From contig OY969771.1 of the NCBI GenBank assembly GCA_963702925.1, forward strand, positions 496,001 to 560,000: a stretch of DNA of 64,000 bases, read 5' to 3'. The notes under the pieces are model-generated. The model was not told where the DNA came from. It did no database searches and saw nothing but the letters and a program-made list of their open reading frames with translations. The position numbers were made by a program, and so were the translations under genes. This stretch comes from CAIKMD01 sp963702925 (GTDB lineage: Bacteria; Pseudomonadota; Alphaproteobacteria; ATCC43930; CGMCC-115725). Shown piece after piece: positions 57,314 to 64,000 of this stretch. The first letter of the stretch is position 1, and the number at the start of each line of letters is the position of its first letter.

Positions 57314-58855
57314 CTATTCCGCGACCGCAGCGCCGCCGCGGCCGCGCCGCGGATCGATGTGCTTCAGCAGAAGCAGCAACGGGATCGCGGCGAGGCTCAC
57401 GATCGCCATCAGCATGAAATTGTCGAGATAGGCGATGATCGTCGCCTGGCGGGTGAGCTCGAAATTGAGCGCGCTCAGGCCCAAGGTCGAATGGATGTCC
57501 CACATCGCCGAGGCCGCCGGTTCGCGCAGCGCCTCGTTGAAAGGCGTCACCTGCGCCGCCAGGGTCTGGTGGTTCCCCTGGATCGAGCGGTCGAGATAGG
57601 CTTCGAAGATCGAGATGCCGATGCTGCCGGCGACGTTGCGCACCAGGCTGTAGATCGCCGTGGCTTCGTTGCGGTATTTCGGCGCCAAAGTGCCGAAACA
57701 GGCAAGCGAGAGCGGCACGAAGAGCAGGCCCATGCCGATGCCCTGGCCGACGCCCGCCCAGACGAAAGGCGACCAGCCCATATCGAGCGTCCAATGGGTC
57801 GGAACCCAGAAGGAATAGCCGGTGACGCAGAAGCCCAAGAGCATCAGGAAACGCACATCGACGATGTTGGTCAGCCTTCCGACCATCAGCATCGAGAGCA
57901 TGGTGCCGATGCCGCGCGGCGTCATCAGCCAGCCGGCCGTCACCACCGGATAATTGTACAAATTCTGCAACATGGTCGGCAGCAAGGCGGTCGAGCCATA
58001 AAGCACGACGCCGATCAAAAACATCAGCACCTGCCCCGCGGCGAAGTTGCGGTCCTTGAAGATGCCGAGATTGATGAACGGATTCTTCGACGTGGCGGCG
58101 TGCACGATGAACACCCAGAAGCCGGTGATCGCCAAGGCCAGCTCGATGCGAATCTCGGTCGAGTTCAGCCAATCCTTGAGCTCGCCGCGATCGAGCATCA
58201 GCTGCAGCGCGCCGACGCCCAGGCTCAGCATCGCGAAGCCGAAGAAATCGAAGCTGCGCTTGTTCTGCGCCGTTTCGCGCAGGAACAGCACCAGGCCGCT
58301 GAAAGCGAGGATCCCGATCGGCACATTGATGTAGAAGACGTAGCGCCAATCATATTGGTCGGTGAGCCAGCCGCCGAGGGTCGGCCCGAGGATCGGCCCG
58401 AGCATCACGCCCGCGCCCCAAATCGCCATCGCGCTGCCTTGCCGATGCGGCGGATTGATGTCGATCAGCACGGATTGCGCCAAAGGCACCAGCGCCGCGC
58501 CGCATACGCCTTGCAGCAAACGAAAGAGCACCATCTGATAGATGCTGCCGGCCAAGCCGCACAACACCGAGGCGACGGTGAAACCGACGATCGACAAAAG
58601 CAGCAACCGGCGCGTGCCGTAGGTGGTCGCGAGCCAGCCGGTAAGCGGCGTCGCGATCGCGGCGGCGACAATATAGGAGGTCAGCACCCAGGTGACCTGG
58701 TCCTGCGCCACCGAGAACGAGCCCTGCATATGCGGCAGCGCGACATTGGCGATCGTAGTGTCGAGCGCCTGCATGATGGTCGCGGCCATGATCGACAAGG
58801 TGATCAGGCCGCGATGCTTGACCTCGCGCTCGCCATATCCGGCGGCCGGACTCAT
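57314..58855 (-). CDS. EmrB/QacA-family drug:H+ antiporter (DHA2, 14 spans)
   Basis: This 513-residue inner-membrane pump has 14 hydrophobic segments. The DHA2 signatures are MQALDTTIANVALPHMQGSF in the first span, WVLTSYIVAAAIATPLTGW, the MFS motif WLATTYGTRRLL and motif C as GAGVMLGPILGPTLGGWL. It would work with the HlyD/EmrA-like protein whose stop its start overlaps by four bases. A TolC-type outer channel is not encoded nearby. The third gene of the operon is the MarR regulator upstream. Confidence 0.92.
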   Translation of the reverse strand: MSPAAGYGEREVKHRGLITLSIMAATIMQALDTTIANVALPHMQGSFSVAQDQVTWVLTSYIVAAAIATPLTGWLATTYGTRRLLLLSIVGFTVASVLCGLAGSIYQMVLFRLLQGVCGAALVPLAQSVLIDINPPHRQGSAMAIWGAGVMLGPILGPTLGGWLTDQYDWRYVFYINVPIGILAFSGLVLFLRETAQNKRSFDFFGFAMLSLGVGALQLMLDRGELKDWLNSTEIRIELALAITGFWVFIVHAATSKNPFINLGIFKDRNFAAGQVLMFLIGVVLYGSTALLPTMLQNLYNYPVVTAGWLMTPRGIGTMLSMLMVGRLTNIVDVRFLMLLGFCVTGYSFWVPTHWTLDMGWSPFVWAGVGQGIGMGLLFVPLSLACFGTLAPKYRNEATAIYSLVRNVAGSIGISIFEAYLDRSIQGNHQTLAAQVTPFNEALREPAASAMWDIHSTLGLSALNFELTRQATIIAYLDNFMLMAIVSLAAIPLLLLLKHIDPRRGRGGAAVAE

Positions 58856-59928
58856 GGCGATGTGGCCGCGGCGCTGCTCCAAGACGACAAGGTGCGGGTA
58901 TCGACCTCGACCATGGCGCTCATCCCGGCGCGTAGCGGGTGATCCGGATCGGGATTGTCGATCACCAGCCGCACCGGCACGCGCTGCACGATCTTGACCC
59001 AATTGCCGGTCGCGTTTTGCGGCGGCAGCACCGAGAATTCCGAGCCCGTGCCGGCGGCGATGCTTTCGACATGCGCGGTGAAGCTGCGATCGGGATAGGT
59101 GTCGATGTTCACCGTCGCCTGCTGACCCGGACGCATACGGGTGAGATCGGTTTCCTTGAAATTGGCCTCGACCCAGGCACGGTCGGTCGAGATCAGCTGG
59201 AAGGCCGGGGTCGCCGCGGTGAGATACTGCCCGACCGGCAGCTTATCGACCATGGTGACATAGCCATTGGCGGGGGCGCGCACCACCGTATGGGTGAGAT
59301 CGAGCTGGGCCTGATCGACCTGCGCTTGCGCCTGCTGCACCAGCGGATGCTGATCGGTTTCGATGTCGGGATTGCCGCCCAATGCCGCGAGGGTATTGTT
59401 GATCTGCTGCTCGGCGGACGCCACTTGCTGGCGCGCATTGTCGAGATTGTGACGCGCCTCGTCGGCTTTCTGTTGTGTCGTCACATGGGTGGCGAGCAGC
59501 TGCTGCTGCCGCTCAGACTCGCGCTGCATATAAGCGAGCGTGTCCTGCGCCGCCTTCAAATCGGCCTGACGCTGGCGATAGGTCGCGCGCAAACCGTCGA
59601 TCTGCAGCCGCGCGCTTGCCAGCTGCGCCTGGGCGCGCTCGAGCGCGATGCGGTAGGAAGAATCGTCGAGCGTGAACAGCACATCGCCGGCCTTCACCGA
59701 CTGATTGTCCCTCACCGCGACGGAAACCACGCGCGCGCCGACATCGGCGCTGATCGAAATCTTGTCGGCCTTCACATAGGCATCGTCGGTCGAGGCATAG
59801 CGCCCGGCCGTAAAATAGAGATAGGCCGCGATGCCGATCAGCACCAAAGGCACGCTCACCATCAGCGCGAGGCGCAACCGCACCCCGGCCTGGTTGATCC
59901 GCGCGCGGGTATCGCTGAGGGCGCTCAT
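58852..59928 (-). CDS. HlyD/EmrA-family membrane fusion protein
   Basis: This 358-residue periplasmic adaptor is anchored by one N-terminal helix (residues 20-41). After DAYVKADKISISADVGARVV (lipoyl-half beta strand) comes a long coiled-coil hairpin (about residues 90-185: QIDGLRATYRQRQADLKAAQ, EQQINNTLAAL), then the second half TVVRAPANGYVTMVDKLPVG and a barrel domain with RPGQQATVNIDTYPDR. It bridges EmrB-like pump and outer channel. Start and marR stop overlap by four bases. Confidence 0.93.
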   Translation of the reverse strand: MSALSDTRARINQAGVRLRLALMVSVPLVLIGIAAYLYFTAGRYASTDDAYVKADKISISADVGARVVSVAVRDNQSVKAGDVLFTLDDSSYRIALERAQAQLASARLQIDGLRATYRQRQADLKAAQDTLAYMQRESERQQQLLATHVTTQQKADEARHNLDNARQQVASAEQQINNTLAALGGNPDIETDQHPLVQQAQAQVDQAQLDLTHTVVRAPANGYVTMVDKLPVGQYLTAATPAFQLISTDRAWVEANFKETDLTRMRPGQQATVNIDTYPDRSFTAHVESIAAGTGSEFSVLPPQNATGNWVKIVQRVPVRLVIDNPDPDHPLRAGMSAMVEVDTRTLSSWSSAAATSP

Positions 59929-60401
59929 TCCGCCGCTCCCACGACAGGACGCGTCGGCGCGTCGGCGCCCTTCTCGGAAAGATTCCGGCGCACGCGCATC
60001 AACAGCCCCATCAGCATCTCATGCTCCGCTGCCGAAATCCCGATCAAGGCCTCGGCGCGCACTTCCTGTCCGATCTCGATCATTTCGGTAAAGACCGGTT
60101 TCGCCTTTTCGGCGATGTAAAGCTGCCAAGCACGGCGGTCGGCGGGATCGGGGCGACGCTGCACCCAGCCCGCCTGCTCCATCCGGTCGATCAGCCGCGC
60201 CAGGGAGATCGGCTCGATCTCTAGGAGATCGGCCAGCCGCGCCTGATTGAGCCCTTCGTGATAGACGAGATAGGCGAGCAGCTTGACCTGCGCGCGGGTG
60301 AGGCCAAGGCGCTTGGCGCGGTGGTCGAAGCGCTTGCTGAGAAGCCGCGCGGTTTCGTGCAGCACGAAGCCGAGACTCTGGTTGAAATCGAAATCGGTCA
60401 T
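59925..60401 (-). CDS. MarR-family transcriptional regulator
   Basis: This is a 158-residue winged-helix dimer. The recognition part is LNQARLADLLEIEPISLARLIDRMEQAGWV, with the wing RRPDPADRRAWQLYIAEKA and flanking dimer helices. It is the first gene of the efflux operon and probably represses it, releasing on binding a small phenolic or drug. Direct repeats resembling ATAAGCATGC lie 20-50 bases upstream of its start. Confidence 0.92.
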   Translation of the reverse strand: MTDFDFNQSLGFVLHETARLLSKRFDHRAKRLGLTRAQVKLLAYLVYHEGLNQARLADLLEIEPISLARLIDRMEQAGWVQRRPDPADRRAWQLYIAEKAKPVFTEMIEIGQEVRAEALIGISAAEHEMLMGLLMRVRRNLSEKGADAPTRPVVGAAE

Positions 60402-60420
60402 GAGCCGGAATATAGCAGGG

Positions 60421-60451
60421 AGATAATAAGCATGCTCAAGATAAGCAATGC
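60421..60451 (-). promoter_or_regulatory. Candidate MarR operator (direct repeats)
   Basis: Two near-identical AT-richer repeats, ataagcatgc (60426-60435) and ataagcaatgc (60441-60451), lie 15 bases apart within the leader of the marR-like gene. The first contains the palindrome gcatgc. Spacing of about one and a half helix turns and their place just upstream of the start suggest a regulator site; no clean -35/-10 pair is evident. Confidence 0.33.
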
Positions 60452-60533
60452 CAGAACCGCAAGGCAGCTCCGCGCCGCGGCCGCGCGCCGGTCATAAAAG
60501 ATTTACAAAGTGTCTCAGTAGGTTGGAGGAGGT

Positions 60534-61910
60534 TTACTCCCCCGGCGACAGGGCTGGCTCGGTGCCGCCGCTTTGCTCTTTACCTACCGCGCTCACCCGC
60601 CAGCGCATCAGCATCACCGCGATGCCGCATAAGAGCAGCGGCGGCGAGGCCATGAAGAAGATCGCGGCGAAGCTCCAATGCGCGGCGATCAGCGCGCCAC
60701 CCAGCATCGTCCCGCAGATCGCGCCGATGCGCCCGAAGCCGAAGCCCCAGCCCACGCCGGTCGATCGGATGAAAGTCGGGTAGTACATGCCAGCCAAGGC
60801 CGAAGCGCCCTGGATACCGCCTGCCGCCATCATGAAGCCGACGGCGAAGAGAATGCCGAGGATCATCGCGAAAGGCGTGCCGCCGGTGATCAGCATCATC
60901 GCCAGCACGGTCACGGCGGCGAGGATATAGGCCGTCGCCAAGGTCGCGTAGGAATTGAACCGGTCCATCAACGGCCCGATGACAAGCGAGCCCAGCACCG
61001 CGCCGACCATGATCGTGGCGCCCGCGAGCACCGCTTGCTGCAAGGCAACACCGGCGGAGTTCAACACCAGTGGGGTCCACATGTTGACGAGGAACACCGC
61101 GCCCATGCTGAAGAAATACATCGCCCAGATCATCACCGTGGCAAAGCCGCGGCCCGATTTGAAGAGATGCGTCACGGTGACGCCGGGACGGTTTTCCTCG
61201 GGCAGGGTGAAGACCGTGTCGGGGCCGATGGTGAGCGTGCGATCGACCTTCGCGAGCCAGCGGCCGATTTGCGCCGCCGGACGGCGCCACAGCACCATCA
61301 GCCGCACCGATTCCGGCAAGCCCCAAAGCGCCAGCGGGATCAGCACCACCGGCAGCAGACCGCCGGCATAGAAGATCGCCTGCCAGCCGAAATGCGGCAT
61401 CAGCGCCGCGGCAACGAAACCGCCGCCCGCGGCACCGACCGTGTAGCCGCAAACGACATAGGTCGCGACCATGGCTTGGCGGCGGCGCGGGAAATATTCG
61501 ACGCCCAAGGCAACTGCGTTGGGCAAGGAGCCGCCGATGCCGAGGCCGGTGATCACCCGCATGACGATCAGGCTCGGCAAGGTGGTGAAGGAAGGCGTGA
61601 GAAATGAGAACACGCCGAACAAGGCGAGACAGACGATGATCATGCTGCGCCGGCCGAAGCGGTCGGCGAGCGGACCGAAGATCATCGAGCCGAACATCAT
61701 GCCGAGCACGCCGGCCGAAAGCGCGGGCGCCAGCGCCGCGCCGGGGATGTTCCATTCCCGCACCAAGGCGGGCGCAGCATAGCTCAAAGTCTGGGTGTCG
61801 AACCCGTCCATGATCGCGACCGCAAGACAGATGAGCATCACCTGCCAATGGAACCCGCCGATCTTGGCGCGATCGATTACATCTGCCGCATTGATGTCGC
61901 GTGAAGCCAT
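60534..61910 (-). CDS. MFS transporter, AAHS-type
   Basis: This 458-residue carrier has about 12 spans. Hallmarks are AIMDGFDTQTLSYAAPALV in span 1, FGPLADRFGRRSMI between spans 2 and 3, and GLGIGGSLPNAVALGVEYFP in span 4. The loop reads RRPAAQIGRWLAKVDRTL. It resembles hydroxybenzoate or similar aromatic-acid importers. The ATG at 61910 gives the usual polar N-terminus. The gene is divergent from an amidohydrolase, 153 bases apart, and both could serve one aromatic substrate. Confidence 0.88.
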   Translation of the reverse strand: MASRDINAADVIDRAKIGGFHWQVMLICLAVAIMDGFDTQTLSYAAPALVREWNIPGAALAPALSAGVLGMMFGSMIFGPLADRFGRRSMIIVCLALFGVFSFLTPSFTTLPSLIVMRVITGLGIGGSLPNAVALGVEYFPRRRQAMVATYVVCGYTVGAAGGGFVAAALMPHFGWQAIFYAGGLLPVVLIPLALWGLPESVRLMVLWRRPAAQIGRWLAKVDRTLTIGPDTVFTLPEENRPGVTVTHLFKSGRGFATVMIWAMYFFSMGAVFLVNMWTPLVLNSAGVALQQAVLAGATIMVGAVLGSLVIGPLMDRFNSYATLATAYILAAVTVLAMMLITGGTPFAMILGILFAVGFMMAAGGIQGASALAGMYYPTFIRSTGVGWGFGFGRIGAICGTMLGGALIAAHWSFAAIFFMASPPLLLCGIAVMLMRWRVSAVGKEQSGGTEPALSPGE

Positions 61911-62063
61911 CTTGCCCGTTTCCCGCCCCGAAGAAGTTACGCCGCACGGACGTAGAGCCGTGCATGCCGCTTTGCTGCGCGCTATTCTGCCACGCGGCAA
62001 GCGCCGAGCAAGGGGTAAACGGCCGCAGTTTCTCGCGTAAACCAAGATGAATTCGGGGAGATC

Positions 62064-63002
62064 ATGACCAGTCATCGCCAGTGGATCGACGTTCACCATC
62101 ACATCGCGCCGCCCGACTATCTCGCCGAGGGCGGGCCGGGCGTCGGCAAGCCGCTCAAATCCTGGTCGCTCGCCAAATCGCTCGAGGATCTCGAAGAGGC
62201 CGGGGTCGCCACCGCGATCGTCTCGATCACGCAACTCTCCAAGCACATTTCCGGCGACGCGCAGCGCCGCAGCCTCTCGCGCCGCTGCAACGATTACGCG
62301 GCGAAGATGGTCGCCGATCATCGCGGCCGCTTCGGCATGTTCACCGCCCTGCCCTTGCCCGATATCGACGGCAGCTTGCGCGAGATCGAATACGGGCTCG
62401 ACGTGCTGAAGGCCGACGGCGTCGGCATGTATACCTGCTATCACGACAAATGGCTGGGCGATCCAGTCTTCGATCCGGTCTTCGCCGAGCTCAACCGGCG
62501 CAAGGCAATGATCTATGTCCATCCCTCGATCCCCGATTGCTGCCTCAACCTCGTGCCGGGCATCAGCGATCCGGCGATCGAATACGGCACCGACACGACG
62601 CGCGCGATCGCGCGCATGGTGTTCGGCGGCGCCTCGCAACGCTTTCCCGACATTCGCATGATCTGGTCGCATGCCGGCGGCACCATGCCGTTCCTGATCG
62701 AACGCTTCGTCCGCATGGCGGAGCAGCACGATTATGCGCCGCTTTTGCCGAACGGCTTCATGCCCGAGGCGCGGCGCTTTTATTACGACACGGCGCAAGT
62801 CGCGAACCACACCGCGCTCACTTGCGCACGCGAAGTGATCCCCGACGCGCATTTCGTCTTCGGCTCGGATTTTCCCTATCGCACCGCGATCGAGCATGTG
62901 AAAGGGCTCGAGGCTTGCGGCGTGTTCACCGGTGCCGAGCTCGACGCGATCGCGCGCGGCAATATCACGGCGCTGCTGCCGCTTCTGGGAAAGCCGGCCT
63001 AG
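62064..63002 (+). CDS. Amidohydrolase-2 family metal enzyme (ACMSD/decarboxylase-like)
   Basis: This 312-residue TIM-barrel enzyme has the metal ligands of the amidohydrolase-2 group: H11-x-H13 in IDVHHHIAPPDY, H in IYVHPSIPD, H in MIWSHAGGTMPFLIERF and D in FVFGSDFPYRTA. Relatives decarboxylate gamma-resorcylate or aminocarboxymuconate semialdehyde, or hydrolyse lactones. It is next to a divergent AAHS carrier and its stop overlaps the end of the convergent GMC oxidoreductase gene by four bases. The substrate is not known. Confidence 0.88.
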   Translation: MTSHRQWIDVHHHIAPPDYLAEGGPGVGKPLKSWSLAKSLEDLEEAGVATAIVSITQLSKHISGDAQRRSLSRRCNDYAAKMVADHRGRFGMFTALPLPDIDGSLREIEYGLDVLKADGVGMYTCYHDKWLGDPVFDPVFAELNRRKAMIYVHPSIPDCCLNLVPGISDPAIEYGTDTTRAIARMVFGGASQRFPDIRMIWSHAGGTMPFLIERFVRMAEQHDYAPLLPNGFMPEARRFYYDTAQVANHTALTCAREVIPDAHFVFGSDFPYRTAIEHVKGLEACGVFTGAELDAIARGNITALLPLLGKPA

Positions 63003-64000
63003 ACGCCCTCTTCGGCCGGCAGGCGCGCGCGGCCGAGAATCGCATCCGCGGCCTTCTCGGCGACCATCATCACCACGGCGTTGATGTTGCCGCCGGTGAG
63101 ATCGGGCATCACCGACGCGTCGACCACGCGCAAGGCTTCGGCACCGCGCACGCGGAAATCGAGTCCGACCACCGCGCGCTCGTCCTTGCCCATGCGGCAC
63201 GTGCCGACCGGGTGATAGACCGTGTCCATGGTCTGGCGGATGAAGGCGTCGATCTCGTCGTCGCTTTGCACAGCGGTGCCAGGAAAGAGCTCGGCGCCGA
63301 CCGCGCCTTTGAAGGCGTTGGTCGCGATAATGCCGCGCATGATCTTGAAGGCGTGGCGCAAGGCGCGGCGATCGGCATCGGTCGAAAGGAAATTGTTGAG
63401 GATGCGCGCCTTCGCCGTCGCATCGCTTGAGGCCAGCGTCACCGCGCCGCGGCTTTCCGGACGCAGATGACAGGCGCGCATGGTGACGGTGTCGGGCGCC
63501 GGCTTACGCCAGCCCGGAAACCATTCGCGCGCGAAGAGCGAGGCGTTGCTGCAAAACAGTTGGAGGTCGGGAATGTCCTGCTCGGGCGCACTTTTGACGA
63601 AAGCGGTCATGCCGCCGGGCGGATCGGCGGCAAAGCCGGTGCCGAACAAGACCGCTTTCGCCATGCTAACCGCGAGATGGTCGAGCCGCAGCTCGGTCGG
63701 AATGCGCGACGGCGCGACGCGCGCATAGCCGAGCCTGATCGCGGTGTGATCTTGCAGATTCTGCCCGACGCCGGGAAGATCGAGACGCGGCACAATGCCG
63801 TGAAGGCGCAGATGATCGGCCGGGCCGATCCCCGACAGCATCAGCAATTGCGGCGAATTGATCGCGCCGCCGGCGAGGATCACTTCGCCCTCGGCACGCG
63901 CTTGACGCAGATTGCCGTATTGCAGATATTCGACCCCAACCGCGCGCGTACCGTCGAACAACACGCTTGTCGCCAACGCATCGGCCTCGATCGCGACATT
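62999..64000 (-). CDS. GMC-family FAD oxidoreductase, C-terminal part (partial)
   Basis: The gene enters from beyond the right edge; 333 codons are visible. The GMC signature 2 is GGAINSPQLLMLSGIGPADHL, followed by FAD/substrate parts GVGQNLQDHTAIRLGYAR. The C-terminal GTCRMGKDERAVVGLDFRVRG and MPDLTGGNINAVVMMVAEKAAD hold the conserved histidine (YHPVGTC) and asparagine (GGNINA). Family members oxidise choline, alcohols or aromatic alcohols. The N-terminal FAD motif lies outside the window, so the substrate group cannot be assigned. Confidence 0.92.
   Translation of the reverse strand, partial: NVAIEADALATSVLFDGTRAVGVEYLQYGNLRQARAEGEVILAGGAINSPQLLMLSGIGPADHLRLHGIVPRLDLPGVGQNLQDHTAIRLGYARVAPSRIPTELRLDHLAVSMAKAVLFGTGFAADPPGGMTAFVKSAPEQDIPDLQLFCSNASLFAREWFPGWRKPAPDTVTMRACHLRPESRGAVTLASSDATAKARILNNFLSTDADRRALRHAFKIMRGIIATNAFKGAVGAELFPGTAVQSDDEIDAFIRQTMDTVYHPVGTCRMGKDERAVVGLDFRVRGAEALRVVDASVMPDLTGGNINAVVMMVAEKAADAILGRARLPAEEGV

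Noticed and set aside
1..64000. tRNA, rRNA, CRISPR array, prophage or IS element
   Set aside because: Nothing with the expected folds, spaced repeats, terminal inverted repeats or transposase/integrase sequences was found by reading both strands.

Overview
The window is GC-rich chromosomal DNA from an alphaproteobacterium. Three things point there: 5-aminolevulinate synthase of the C4 haem route, a complete squalene-to-hopanoid gene cluster of the alphaproteobacterial type, and palindromic intergenic repeats that resemble ones common in that class. Order and genus cannot be fixed from the sequence alone. Genes are packed tightly, with many 1-4 nt stop/start overlaps and several GTG or TTG starts. 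I see no rRNA, tRNA, CRISPR array, insertion sequence, prophage or attachment site.

Layout. 1-3.6 kb: the end of a peptide-binding protein, two peptide ABC permeases and a class III aminotransferase. 3.7-5.4 kb: hemA and a PadR-like regulator. 5.4-11.7 kb: a cupin, a small membrane protein, an SDR dehydrogenase, pdxH with a CDF cation exporter, and a P-type ATPase; two pairs of palindromes lie here. 11.8-16.4 kb: a DnaJ-type co-chaperone, fabI, aroC and sppA. 16.4-20.9 kb: a small protein made of two nearly identical halves, an MFS aromatic-acid-type transporter with a clear terminator, a VOC protein and two rRNA/RNA methyltransferases.

21-41.5 kb is the most coherent region. It holds three MEP-pathway genes (dxs, ispH, dxr) together with hpnH and the run dxr-hpnA-hpnB-hpnC-hpnD-hpnE-shc-hpnG. 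These would make isopentenyl diphosphate, condense it to squalene, cyclise it to hopene, add adenosine and remove adenine. Lying inside this island, between hpnH and hpnG, are a double-beta-barrel outer membrane protein, an exported CMD-like protein, an exported TPR-CHAT protease-like protein, a quinone oxidoreductase and a possible 60-residue protein.

41.5-64 kb is accessory metabolism and transport. It contains a ChaC-like enzyme, a compact arsenic operon (arsR-arsC-acr3) with a good promoter, a complete livKHMGF-type transporter and a bifunctional beta-oxidation enzyme. Next come an operon of a substrate-binding/decarboxylase-like protein, a sorbosone-dehydrogenase-like protein and a NUDIX hydrolase, then a GlcG/HbpS-like protein and a ClC channel with a TTG start. 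The window ends with a marR-emrA-emrB-type efflux operon and a cluster of an MFS carrier, an amidohydrolase and a GMC oxidoreductase that runs off the right edge.

No new defence or mobile system is evident. The best leads are the exported CHAT protein and its envelope-directed neighbours inside the hopanoid island, the recent in-frame duplication at 16.4-16.9 kb, the PadR-like partner of hemA, and operator-like inverted repeats and TTAACCAT motifs in intergenic regions.
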